Shown here: one piece after another, positions 28,538-36,860 of the stretch | Numbering within the stretch: position 1 is the first letter of the stretch | How the letters are laid out: the number at the start of each line of letters is the position of its first letter | Source: Vaginimicrobium propionicum | GTDB lineage: Bacteria; Actinomycetota; Actinomycetes; Propionibacteriales; Propionibacteriaceae | Direction of reading: 5' to 3' | NCBI RefSeq assembly: GCF_900155645.1 | Contig: NZ_LT706985.1 | Coordinates: 186,001 to 250,000 of the forward strand | DNA: 64,000 nucleotides | Notes under the pieces: model-generated | Seen by the model: the letters and a program-made list of their open reading frames with translations, nothing else | Databases searched by the model: none | What the model was told of the DNA's origin: nothing | Position numbers and translations under genes: made by a program

Positions 28538-28551
28538 CAAACACCTGTTCG
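28538..28551. promoter_or_regulatory. LexA box before lexA
   Basis: On the minus strand it reads CGAACAGGTGTTTG, differing from the dyad CGAAC-N4-GTTCG only in the last half (TTTG). It lies 33 bases upstream of the lexA start, right for autorepression. Confidence 0.8.
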
Positions 28552-28636
28552 AGTGTGGCGAAAAATTGTCACACCCTAGTGTTTAACTTTTTCTCGTCAG
28601 GTTGAAAGAGAGCCATGACTGGTCTAACCTATAAAT

Positions 28637-28650
28637 CGAACAGTAGTTCT
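28637..28650. promoter_or_regulatory. LexA box before the small membrane-protein gene
   Basis: CGAACAGTAGTTCT matches CGAAC-N4-GTTCG except for the last base. It lies 39 bases before the ATG at 28690. If the gene began at 28615 instead, the box would be inside it; its position therefore also supports the later start. Confidence 0.75.
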
Positions 28651-28689
28651 ATAACGTGTTGTAGTTCGACTGACCGGAAGGAGCCGAAA

Positions 28690-29028
28690 ATGAGTGCACA
28701 AACTGTAAGTCGATCGTCAGTAATCATCAAGAAGGCAACGACTAGGTCTACGCGTGGCTCGTGGCATTCGTTGATGCGTCAGCCAGCTTTTCCTGGTTCG
28801 CGTCCCAAGGCCGTTTCGGCACCGTCCAGGAAATCTGTCCCAATGGAGTTGGCTGTAAATAAGCCTACTGGTGATCTGAGTGAGCGGTTTTTGGCCGCGG
28901 TGGCATTGGTTTTTATGGCTGCTGTTGTTATGGGGGTGTGCGTCATTGGGGTTCAATTTTTTCTAATAAGCAGTCCAGAGGTTGGGCAAAACGTTAGTGA
29001 CTTGGCTGTTGCTGTTGCTCAAAAATGA
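28690..29028 (+). CDS. Small SOS-controlled membrane protein
   Basis: A 112-residue protein: a basic Ser/Arg/Lys-rich N-terminus (1-62), then SERFLAAVALVFMAAVVMGV, a single membrane segment (about 66-90), and a short outside tail. No LysM domain is visible. It sits between lexA and nrdR, where other actinobacteria carry SOS-induced division inhibitors (DivS in Corynebacterium, the LysM protein Rv2719c/ChiZ in mycobacteria; YneA plays the part in Bacillus). ATG chosen because GGAAGGAG lies 7 bases ahead and a LexA box precedes it. A division-inhibitor role is inference from position and control. Confidence 0.75.
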   Translation: MSAQTVSRSSVIIKKATTRSTRGSWHSLMRQPAFPGSRPKAVSAPSRKSVPMELAVNKPTGDLSERFLAAVALVFMAAVVMGVCVIGVQFFLISSPEVGQNVSDLAVAVAQK

Positions 29029-29104
29029 TGGCGGTAAATGCCAAAGCGGTGTTGCTTTTTTGTTTCCGCTAATCTGACTGGTTTTCTATTGTTTTGTGAG
29101 GCGA

Positions 29105-29138
29105 TAAAAAAGATCGGTGCGCCTAAGCGCACCGATCT
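29105..29138 (-). terminator. Terminator of the RDD-family gene
   Basis: AGATCGGTGCGC pairs with GCGCACCGATCT (12 bp, CTAA loop). Read on the minus strand, the stem is followed by TTTTT, the form of an intrinsic terminator for the gene ending at 29167. It can also stop transcripts from the + strand gene ending at 29028. Confidence 0.85.
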
Positions 29139-29166
29139 GAAAATAATAATTAAATAGTGGTTCTAA

Positions 29167-29988
29167 TTAATACTGGTATGGCTGACCAGAGCCGCCCACT
29201 ATAGGATCATCAACAACCACCACGGTATTGCAGATCTTGTCGGCTAAAGTTTGACGCTTTTGATCCCAAAGCGGGAATAGCCAGCCAACGTAGCAAATGA
29301 TGGAGTCAATAAGGTGTGCAATCCAGCGCAGTACAGACTTTCCAAACCCGATCACCTGGCCAGTGTTGGCGTCAATCAGCCTGGTGTGAGCGATCCGGCG
29401 TCCAAAAGATTGTCCGGTGGTGCCGCCGAGGTAGCCCGTGTTATAAATCATGAAGCCTAGAGCGGCTATGGCGAGGATGTCTGAAACAATATTGGAGCTC
29501 GAGGTGGAGCCAGTGAAGATTCCCGTTAAGATACTCACCACCAAAGATGGGGCGACGTAGTCAACAAGTCCACCTAATGCACGCTTGGGCCAGTCTGCTA
29601 GGGGTAGGGCTTGGCCGTAGTTCGCGTTGGGGGTTGGCTGGCTGAGATATTGATTGGCCGCATTAGGGTCATATCCATATGGCTGGTTATATTCGCTATT
29701 GCGCTGGCTGTTGTATGCGTCGTTTGGCTGGCCGTAAGTAGCTGCCGGGTTGGGGTAACTTTGTGAAGTCTGATCGAAAGACGGTTGGCCGTAGGGATTT
29801 GTCTGTTCCCCATTTGTTCCTTGCGGCTGATTGCTCGGATTTTCGTATTGCCCGTAGGGGTTTTCAAATTGTGGGACAGTTGGCTGATTAGCCTCATTGG
29901 TTGAGTTTTGTCTCTGGTCTAGGTTCTCGTTGTTTCCAATGGGCTGGCCTGCAGGATCCTGAGGCGAATTCCAGTTTTCGTTGCTCAC
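29167..29988 (-). CDS. RDD family membrane protein with Asn/Gln/Pro-rich N-terminus
   Basis: A 273-residue protein. Residues 1-125 are low-complexity, rich in Asn, Gln, Pro, Tyr and Gly (recurring NPYGQ, YENP, YGQP). The RDD domain (about 130-265) has WPKRALGGLVDYV with its Arg/Asp, about three membrane segments, GGTTGQSFGRRIAHTRLID and the final LADKICNTVVV. RDD proteins are poorly known; some are Na+(K+)/H+ antiporters. The start is GTG with GGAG seven bases ahead. The disordered part may bind partners; function unknown. Confidence 0.82.
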   Translation of the reverse strand: MSNENWNSPQDPAGQPIGNNENLDQRQNSTNEANQPTVPQFENPYGQYENPSNQPQGTNGEQTNPYGQPSFDQTSQSYPNPAATYGQPNDAYNSQRNSEYNQPYGYDPNAANQYLSQPTPNANYGQALPLADWPKRALGGLVDYVAPSLVVSILTGIFTGSTSSSNIVSDILAIAALGFMIYNTGYLGGTTGQSFGRRIAHTRLIDANTGQVIGFGKSVLRWIAHLIDSIICYVGWLFPLWDQKRQTLADKICNTVVVVDDPIVGGSGQPYQY

Positions 29989-30090
29989 TTAGATGCTCCG
30001 ATCAATTTTTAGGGTATCTACAAATATTTTAGCTATTAAGAATCTTAGGGCTTGGCTGGGTCATGAATGAACTAGCCATATTATATTAAC

Positions 30091-30435
30091 GTGGCGAGGG
30101 TTTATCGAACGGCGTTTGGTGGTTTTGTGCTCGCCGGTTGTCTAGTTCTTGGTGCCTATTGTCTAGGTCTTTCTTTTCCGTGCCCATTTTTAAGGTTAAC
30201 TGGCTGGCGATGCCCGTTGTGTGGTTCAACTCGGGCAGCCCTCAGCCTGCTTAAAGGCGATATTAGTCAGGCCTTTGCTTACAATCAGTTGTTATGTCTA
30301 GGGACAGTTTTGTGGTTACTGTGGCTAGTGGGGCTCAAATTCTGCCCAGATAAACTGCCAAAACTTAAACAGAATACCTGGTATGTGTTTATTGGCGTCA
30401 TCGCCCTGGTGTTTACGGTAATCAGGAATTTTTAG
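30091..30435 (+). CDS. DUF2752 membrane protein
   Basis: A 114-residue protein with three membrane segments and the family core CPFLRLTGWRCPLCGSTRA (two Cys pairs) followed by LLKGDISQAFAYN. DUF2752 proteins are widespread in actinobacteria and Bacteroidetes, without known function; the Cys pairs suggest metal or redox chemistry at the membrane. GTG start without a clear ribosome site. Independent of nrdR, whose promoter (TATGAT at 30494-30499) lies after it. Confidence 0.85.
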   Translation: MARVYRTAFGGFVLAGCLVLGAYCLGLSFPCPFLRLTGWRCPLCGSTRAALSLLKGDISQAFAYNQLLCLGTVLWLLWLVGLKFCPDKLPKLKQNTWYVFIGVIALVFTVIRNF

Positions 30436-30601
30436 CTTGCCAGACATGGTTGTTTTCTGATCACGTCGCGTTTTTCTTTCCTGGCAAATCGTGTATGATG
30501 ATGCCCACATCTAGTAGTTACAGAGATGTAATTCATCTATGGGTTGTGGTTTAGCGAGTTTTGAGCCATAATTTTTGAGACGTTTTAGGAGGTGTCTTTG
30601 G

Positions 30602-31105
30602 GTGAATTGTCCATACTGCCACCACCCGGAATCACGCGTCCTTGATTCGCGCGTGGTAGAGGACGGTTTGTCTATTAGACGCCGCCGGGCTTGCCAGGAG
30701 TGCGGTAAGCGTTTCACTACTATCGAGAGAATCCAGCTAGTGATCGTCAAACGTAGTGGGGTCATTGAGCCGTTCAACCGCGAAAAGGTTATTGACGGTG
30801 TCCGTAAAGCGTGCAAAGGTCGGCCGGTCGGTGAGGAGCAACTTGCTAAGCTCGGCCAAACCGTCGAAGAGACTATTCGCTCCACTGGCCAGTCAGAAGT
30901 TCCCAGCGGTCAAGTGGGGCTGGCGATTCTTCGCCCGCTTAGCAAACTTGATCCAGTGGCTTATCTGAGGTTTGCCAGCGTATACAAGAACTATCAAAGC
31001 CTTGATGATTTCTCTAAAGAAATTGATCGAATGAAAACAGAAATAATCGCCGATCTCGCTCAGAGCTCGGTGCCGTCAGTTAACCAGCCGAAAGAAGAAA
31101 AGTAA
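30602..31105 (+). CDS. nrdR: Transcriptional repressor NrdR
   Basis: A 167-residue regulator of ribonucleotide reductase genes. The N-terminal zinc ribbon CPYC...CQEC and the stretch [13 protein letters not shown] lead to an ATP-cone domain (about 49-140, [16 protein letters not shown]). It senses ATP/dATP. I chose GTG at 30602, with AGGAGG nine bases ahead, because the family starts directly at 'M.CP.C'. The stop shares a base with the nrdJ start, so it is an operon. I found no clear NrdR box in the leader. Confidence 0.96.
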   Translation: MNCPYCHHPESRVLDSRVVEDGLSIRRRRACQECGKRFTTIERIQLVIVKRSGVIEPFNREKVIDGVRKACKGRPVGEEQLAKLGQTVEETIRSTGQSEVPSGQVGLAILRPLSKLDPVAYLRFASVYKNYQSLDDFSKEIDRMKTEIIADLAQSSVPSVNQPKEEK

Positions 31106-33960
31106 TGACCGACACCTCTACCGATCAGGTCGACCGTAGTAGCGCACCTGGCTTAACCGTTAAGCGCGCTTTCGCTACGCCTGGAGTTCACCCCTACGAT
31201 GAGGTGACTTGGCAGAAACGCGATGTCGTCCAGACTAACTGGAAGACAGGTGAGGTGGTTTTCAGCCAGCCCGGAGTGGAATTTCCCGATTTCTGGAGCC
31301 AAAACGCCTCAACTATCGTCACCACGAAGTATTTTCGCGGGGCGCTAGGCAGCCCACAACGTGAATCCAGTCTGAAAACGTTGATTGATCGGGTGGTAAA
31401 TAAATATCGCGAAACTGGCGAAAAAGCCGGATACTTCAACACTCATGAAGATGCAGAAGCTTTCGCTGATGATTTAACTTGGTTGTTGGTTCATCAATAT
31501 TTCAGCTTCAATTCGCCGGTTTGGTTTAACGTTGGGACATCTGCAAAACAGCAAGTAAGTGCCTGTTTTATCTTGTCGGTAGAGGATTCAATGGAATCAA
31601 TCCTCAATTGGTATCGCGAAGAAGGCATGATCTTCAAGGGTGGGTCTGGTGCTGGAATTAACTTGTCGAAGATTCGTTCTTCCCATGAATTGCTGCGTTC
31701 TTCAGGCGGCACTGCCTCCGGTCCGGTCAGTTTTATGCGTGGGGCAGATGCGTCGGCAGGAACTATCAAATCCGGTGGCGCTACTAGGCGTGCTGCCAAG
31801 ATGGTTGTGTTGGATATTGACCATCCAGATATCGAAGAGTTTATCGAGACTAAATCTCGCGAGGAAGATAAGATTCGCGCGCTAAGGGACGCCGGATTTG
31901 ACATGGATCTGGGTGGTAAAGATTTCTTTTCTGTTCAGTATCAAAATGCCAATAATTCTGTGCGGGTTACCGATGACTTTATGGATGCGGTAGTAAACCG
32001 CACTAAGTTTGGTTTGACGGCGCGCACTAACGGTGAAGTTGTAGAAGAAGTTGATGCTCGCGAACTTTTCCAAAAGATAGCTAAAGCTGCTTGGGAGTGC
32101 GCAGATCCTGGCGTTCAGTACGATACGACGATTAACCGCTGGCATACCACCCCAAACTCGGGTCGTATTAATGCCTCCAACCCCTGCTCGGAATATATGA
32201 GCTTGGATAATTCTTCATGCAACCTTGCCAGCTTGAATCTGCTGAAATTCTTACGTGAAGATGATGAAACGTTTGAAATTGAGCGTTTCATAAAGGCTGT
32301 CGAATTAATCATCACTGCGATGGATATTTCGATTATTTTTGCTGATTTCCCGACTGAGCCGATCGCTCAAACTACCCGTGATTTCCGGCAATTAGGCATT
32401 GGCTACGCCAACTTGGGCGCCCTGCTAATGGCCTTGGGTAAAGGCTATGATTCCGAGGGCGGGCGTGCTATTGCGGCTGCTATCACTTCGTTGATGACAG
32501 GCACCGCCTATCGGCGCTCGGCCGAGTTAGCTGAAATTGTTGGAGCTTATAAAGGTTACGAAATCAACTCCGAAGCGCACAATCATGTGATGGAGATGCA
32601 TCGTGAGGCTAATCAGGCCATAACGACTTTGACGAAGCTGGATGAAGATATTCGTAAGGCGGCCACTGGCCAATGGAATAAGGTTTGTGAAGCCGGGCCG
32701 GTAATCGGATTCCGCAACGCTCAAGTATCCGTTCTAGCTCCCACCGGCACTATCGGATTCATGATGGATTGCGATACTACCGGCATCGAACCAGATTTCT
32801 CGCTCGTCAAATTCAAGAAATTGGTTGGCGGTGGCTCTATGCAAATCGTAAACCAAACAGTGCCTAGGGCATTGAAGAATTTGGGTTACGACAAGGAAGT
32901 ATCTGACGAAATCGTCAAATATATTGCAGAAAAAGGCAATGTGATTGATGCTCCTGGCTTAAAGACGGAACATTATGAAGTTTTTGATACTGCCATGGGT
33001 GTGCGTTCTATTGAGCCGATGGGCCATGTCAGGATGATGGCTGCGGTCCAGCCGTTCCTTTCTGGTGCAATATCTAAAACCGTTAACCTGCCAGAAAGTG
33101 CGACGGTCGCTGACATTGCTGAGGTATATCTACAGGGCTGGAAACTTGGGTTGAAAGCCATTGCTGTTTATCGGGATAACTGCAAGGTATCTCAACCGTT
33201 GGCGGTAGCCAAGACTGAGGATAAAAAATCTGGCGCCGAGGTTAAAACTGAGGTTCGGGTGGAGTACCGTCCCAGACGGCGTCGTTTGCCGAAGTCCAGA
33301 ATGGGACGAACCACCTCTTTCGCTGTAGGTGGTGCAGAAGGATATATGACATCGGGCGCCTACAATGATGGACGATTAGGCGAGGTTTTCCTGAAACTTG
33401 GCAAACAAGGCTCCACCCTTTCTGGTGTGATGGACGCGTTCTCGATTGCAGTTTCTATCGGGTTGCAGTATGGGGTGCCGTTGACGACCTTCGTCCAGAA
33501 ATTCACGAACCTGAAATTTGAGCCAGCCGGTATGACCGATGACCCAGATATTCGTATCGCTCAATCGGTTATGGACTTCATCTTCCGTAGGCTAGCGCTG
33601 GATTATTTAGATTTCGATGAACGGTCTGAGCTTGGAATTTACACTTCGGCTGAGCGCGCTCACTATGTTGAGACTGGCTCTTATCTTTCTGAGGAAGAAG
33701 AGGCCGAGCTGCCTGAATATCAGCAGCTAAAGAATGACGCTGGTGACAACATGCGTTTCGATGATGCAGGTCCAGTTCAACCCAGCTTGATTTCAGCCAC
33801 GCCAACTTCCGGCAATGCTCACACCACCTCAGAACTGATGGAAGCTATGACCGGTATGGCCTTCGATGCACCATTGTGCATGACCTGCGGGACGAAAATG
33901 CGGCCTTCAGGCTCGTGCTATGTCTGTGAAGGTTGTGGCTCGACCAGCGGTTGCAGCTAA
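31105..33960 (+). CDS. nrdJ: Adenosylcobalamin-dependent ribonucleotide reductase (class II)
   Basis: A 951-residue class II reductase that makes dNTPs from ribonucleotides with a radical from coenzyme B12. Seen: VSACFILSVEDSMES (first redox Cys), FKGGSGAGINLSKIRSS, NPCSEYMSLDNSSCNLASLNL with the active Cys and Glu, LAPTGTIGFMMDCDTTG, and a C-terminal zinc-like CMTCG...CYVCEGCG for reduction. It needs no oxygen, fits an anaerobic or microaerobic life, and requires cobalamin supply. No other reductase lies in the window. Confidence 0.97.
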   Translation: MTDTSTDQVDRSSAPGLTVKRAFATPGVHPYDEVTWQKRDVVQTNWKTGEVVFSQPGVEFPDFWSQNASTIVTTKYFRGALGSPQRESSLKTLIDRVVNKYRETGEKAGYFNTHEDAEAFADDLTWLLVHQYFSFNSPVWFNVGTSAKQQVSACFILSVEDSMESILNWYREEGMIFKGGSGAGINLSKIRSSHELLRSSGGTASGPVSFMRGADASAGTIKSGGATRRAAKMVVLDIDHPDIEEFIETKSREEDKIRALRDAGFDMDLGGKDFFSVQYQNANNSVRVTDDFMDAVVNRTKFGLTARTNGEVVEEVDARELFQKIAKAAWECADPGVQYDTTINRWHTTPNSGRINASNPCSEYMSLDNSSCNLASLNLLKFLREDDETFEIERFIKAVELIITAMDISIIFADFPTEPIAQTTRDFRQLGIGYANLGALLMALGKGYDSEGGRAIAAAITSLMTGTAYRRSAELAEIVGAYKGYEINSEAHNHVMEMHREANQAITTLTKLDEDIRKAATGQWNKVCEAGPVIGFRNAQVSVLAPTGTIGFMMDCDTTGIEPDFSLVKFKKLVGGGSMQIVNQTVPRALKNLGYDKEVSDEIVKYIAEKGNVIDAPGLKTEHYEVFDTAMGVRSIEPMGHVRMMAAVQPFLSGAISKTVNLPESATVADIAEVYLQGWKLGLKAIAVYRDNCKVSQPLAVAKTEDKKSGAEVKTEVRVEYRPRRRRLPKSRMGRTTSFAVGGAEGYMTSGAYNDGRLGEVFLKLGKQGSTLSGVMDAFSIAVSIGLQYGVPLTTFVQKFTNLKFEPAGMTDDPDIRIAQSVMDFIFRRLALDYLDFDERSELGIYTSAERAHYVETGSYLSEEEEAELPEYQQLKNDAGDNMRFDDAGPVQPSLISATPTSGNAHTTSELMEAMTGMAFDAPLCMTCGTKMRPSGSCYVCEGCGSTSGCS

Positions 33961-33971
33961 AACTGGCATAA

Positions 33972-34009
33972 AAATAGTGCGGGCATCCGGTTGGTTGTCC
34001 GCACTATTT
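33972..34009. terminator. Hairpin between nrdJ and the larA-like gene
   Basis: AAATAGTGCGG pairs with CCGCACTATTT (11 bp). It lies between two convergent genes and has A/T-rich flanks on both sides, so it can end both transcripts. Confidence 0.75.
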
Positions 34010-34022
34010 CTATTGATAACGG

Positions 34023-35300
34023 TTATTTCTTTGGCCGCTCAGACTCAAGTCTGAATAGCACCTCACCAGCGTCGTGGACGACGTAGTAATCCGGGTTTTT
34101 CATTAGCTCGGGAATGGTCTTGGGGTCGCGATAGCCGAGATTAATTGATTCGCATACTTCCTTTGGGATTTGAGTGGCCAAAGTGACCTGCAAGCGGCAC
34201 TTTTCTTCGCCGGTTTCGGCATTATAGGTGCCAGCTCCACGTAAGTGGGTTGAGTGGGCTAGTACACCCCATGGTTCGTCCTTAAACTTGTCCCATTGGC
34301 CAACGAAATAGTCGCGGCAGTGATAGCCAATACGATAAATCTGTTCGTGAGCTTCGGAAACCTCAGTGATATGCGGGGCATAGATAATCACCTCGCCACC
34401 GTCAGCTACTGCCGGTTCCGTCTTATAGAAGCCCTTGGCGGCCGTCCAGATGTCGTGATAACGCTCTGGAATTTCAGAGATAACATTCTTCAGTGGCTCG
34501 GCAACATATCTGATGTGAGTTTGGGCGGTGACCTGCGCTTGGTCTGCCCAAGCATCTTCGGGGCTGCCGAAAGCTACCGACTCCAGATAGGATTCATGGG
34601 CTTTAACTACAAAAGCCAGGCAATATTTTTCGCCTGGAATCATTGAGGCGCCCTCATTGATCATCGCGCGGACTGGAGTCACGCCTGGGGTACCGATCAT
34701 TTTTGCTGACGTAATCAATGCGCCTACCCAGTGGGTTAAATTAATTAACTCTTCTTTGGCGCAGCCGGGAATAAAGTATTTATTTCCGCCAGAGATACCA
34801 ACGACCTCGTGCGGCAAGATTGGGCCGATGATGATTTTCACGTCCGCTTCCACCACACGGCGGTTAATCAACACGTCCGAGCCGAGCTTTAGGCGTTTGC
34901 CAGACAATTCGTAAATTCGTTCGGCAGGGATCTCTCCCACACTGACTAGCTCATCATCGTCTTTCCATAGGTGATTGACGATTTCCATGCCAGGGTACAC
35001 CTCATCGAGATTGGCTTTGGCGTCGCCGGCGGTCCAAAGCGCGATCTCATCGGGTTCCATATATTCGTGAGTGCCTAGGGCGATCACCGTGGATAGTTTG
35101 CCGACCCTATCAATAAGGTGTTTATAGGCAACTTTAAGGATTGCTGCTAGTGGGCAGCTTCGGGTGTCATCCGGAATGATTAAGACAACGTTTTTCCCGG
35201 CTACATCGATTTTAGAAAATGCTTCGCCAACAAATCCGTCGAATTCTTCCGGCGTAATTTTGTAGCCAGGCTCACCTAGGCTAGTTAGCTCAATAGTCAT
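34023..35300 (-). CDS. LarA-like nickel-dependent racemase/2-epimerase
   Basis: A 425-residue LarA-family protein (DUF2088 plus C-terminal LarA domain). His164, Lys174 and His190 in PHEVVGISGGNK...LTH have the spacing of His174, Lys184 and His200 of Lactobacillus lactate racemase, where the Lys carries the nickel-pincer cofactor; His78 (ALGTHEY) fits the catalytic His of the N-terminal domain, and DDTRSCP is intact. Relatives racemise or epimerise 2-hydroxy acids, among them gluconate (GntE). Divergent from uxaC-uxuB, so a sugar acid is the likely substrate. ATG at 35300 with AGGAGAG ahead. LarB, LarC and LarE are not in the window. Confidence 0.88.
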   Translation of the reverse strand: MTIELTSLGEPGYKITPEEFDGFVGEAFSKIDVAGKNVVLIIPDDTRSCPLAAILKVAYKHLIDRVGKLSTVIALGTHEYMEPDEIALWTAGDAKANLDEVYPGMEIVNHLWKDDDELVSVGEIPAERIYELSGKRLKLGSDVLINRRVVEADVKIIIGPILPHEVVGISGGNKYFIPGCAKEELINLTHWVGALITSAKMIGTPGVTPVRAMINEGASMIPGEKYCLAFVVKAHESYLESVAFGSPEDAWADQAQVTAQTHIRYVAEPLKNVISEIPERYHDIWTAAKGFYKTEPAVADGGEVIIYAPHITEVSEAHEQIYRIGYHCRDYFVGQWDKFKDEPWGVLAHSTHLRGAGTYNAETGEEKCRLQVTLATQIPKEVCESINLGYRDPKTIPELMKNPDYYVVHDAGEVLFRLESERPKK

Positions 35301-35331
35301 GATTTCTCTCCTGATGATGGCTGAAATCCAC

Positions 35332-35377
35332 CTAACGCGCTTAAGTCTATGCAAAACAATCAGACTTTAGGCGTTAG
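35332..35377. promoter_or_regulatory. Long inverted repeat between larA-like gene and uxaC
   Basis: CTAACGCGCTTAAGTCT (35332-35348) and AGACTTTAGGCGTTAG (35362-35377) form an imperfect inverted repeat with a 13-base spacer, inside the 144-base divergent region. It is a candidate operator for a uronate regulator; the bound protein is unknown and no regulator gene lies next to it. Confidence 0.5.
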
Positions 35378-35444
35378 AACATAGTTTCCGATCAATCATT
35401 GGCAACCGCCAACAAAGACGTAGACAACCCGGAAGAATAGGTAC

Positions 35445-36860
35445 ATGCCTAAACTGACTCTCAATGACGATCGACTTTTTCCGGCTGAACCTAGTCAACG
35501 TGAGTTGACTAGAAAGATCTACGCTCAAACCCGTGATTTACCCATCATTTCCCCGCACGGTCATGTGCCGCCCGCCTGGTTTAGCGAAAATACCTCTTTC
35601 GGGAATCCAACGCAGTTGCTGTTAACCCCTGACCACTATGTCAACCGTATTTTGCACGCCAACGGTGTCGAATTGTGTGATCTAGGTGTGCCCGGCAAGA
35701 CGATGGACGAAGCTGGGAACCGAAAAGCTTGGCGGCTATTCTGCCAGCATTGGACTGACTTCAACGGCACTGCAATGCGCTACTGGATGGTCGACCAATT
35801 GGCCGGTATTTTCGGTGTCACTCAGCGTCCTAGCGCTGAGACTGCCGATGAGATTTATGACCAAATTCAAGCCTGGATTGATGACCCTAATCACCGTCCA
35901 CGTGAATTGATGGATAAATTCAATATTGAGTTCATCGCTACTACTGATGACCCATGCGACGATTTAGAAGACCATCGTAAAATACACCAGAACCAGGCTT
36001 TCAGCTCAAAACACCGGGTAGTGCCAACCTTCCGTCCAGATAAATATTTAGAGCCAGGACGCTCAGACTGGAACGATCTAGTCGACAGTTTAGGTGAGGT
36101 TTCTGGAGTAAACGTCGACACTCTGTCCGGCTATACCGAGGCAATGGAAAATAGACGAGCTTACTTCAAGGCGAATGGGGCTATTAGCACCGACCATTCT
36201 CATGCCGATTTAGACACTAGTGCCCCCGACCAGGCTGAGGCTGCCAAGCTATATGAATTAGCTCGAACCGGTAAAATAAGCCAAGCCCAAGCTGACCAGT
36301 TACGTAAATATTTTGTGTTAGATCAAATCCGGATGGCCACCGAGGATGGGTTGACTATGACCCTCCATCCGGCGGTATTCCGCAATCACGACCAAGAAGC
36401 CTTCTCAACCTATGGTGCTGATGTTGGCGGCGATATCCCTTATGCCCTCGAGGTGACTAAGGCTCTGCGTCCAGCATTGAATAAGTTCGGCAATCATCCC
36501 AACCTCAAGTTGGTGGTATTTACCCTTGATGAGGACGTTTTCAGTCGCGAAATTGCCCCGTTGGCTGGCTATTATCGTTCGCTCTATATTGGGGTTCCGT
36601 GGTGGTTTATCGACGCTCCGGAGTCGATTCTGCGTTACAAGCAGTCGATTACTGAGATGGCCGGATTTAGCCGCACATCCGGAATGATAGATGACACTCG
36701 CGCATTCTGTTCTATACCCGCCCGGCACGACATGTCCCGGCGTCTAGACGCGGTGCACTTAGCCAAGTTGGTTGCTGTTCACCGTCTAGACCTTGACGAA
36801 GCTATCGACCAAGCCATCAGGCTGGTTGTTGACCAACCAAAGAAGGTGTTTAACCTGTGA
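35445..36860 (+). CDS. uxaC: Glucuronate/uronate isomerase
   Basis: A 471-residue UxaC: it isomerises D-glucuronate to D-fructuronate, or D-galacturonate to tagaturonate. ISPHGHVPPAWF near 34-45 has the metal His pair of the amidohydrolase-like fold; FIATTDDPCDDLEDH near 163, TLHPAVFRN near 307 and ARHDMSRRLDAVHLAKLVA near the end are family marks. ATG start with GGAAGA ahead. The stop overlaps uxuB by 4 bases (GTGA), so they form an operon. Confidence 0.95.
   Translation: MPKLTLNDDRLFPAEPSQRELTRKIYAQTRDLPIISPHGHVPPAWFSENTSFGNPTQLLLTPDHYVNRILHANGVELCDLGVPGKTMDEAGNRKAWRLFCQHWTDFNGTAMRYWMVDQLAGIFGVTQRPSAETADEIYDQIQAWIDDPNHRPRELMDKFNIEFIATTDDPCDDLEDHRKIHQNQAFSSKHRVVPTFRPDKYLEPGRSDWNDLVDSLGEVSGVNVDTLSGYTEAMENRRAYFKANGAISTDHSHADLDTSAPDQAEAAKLYELARTGKISQAQADQLRKYFVLDQIRMATEDGLTMTLHPAVFRNHDQEAFSTYGADVGGDIPYALEVTKALRPALNKFGNHPNLKLVVFTLDEDVFSREIAPLAGYYRSLYIGVPWWFIDAPESILRYKQSITEMAGFSRTSGMIDDTRAFCSIPARHDMSRRLDAVHLAKLVAVHRLDLDEAIDQAIRLVVDQPKKVFNL

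Noticed and set aside
30436-30601. Cobalamin riboswitch before nrdR-nrdJ
   Set aside because: The 166-base leader shows no B12-box-like sequence and is short; riboswitch control of a B12-dependent enzyme would also be unexpected.
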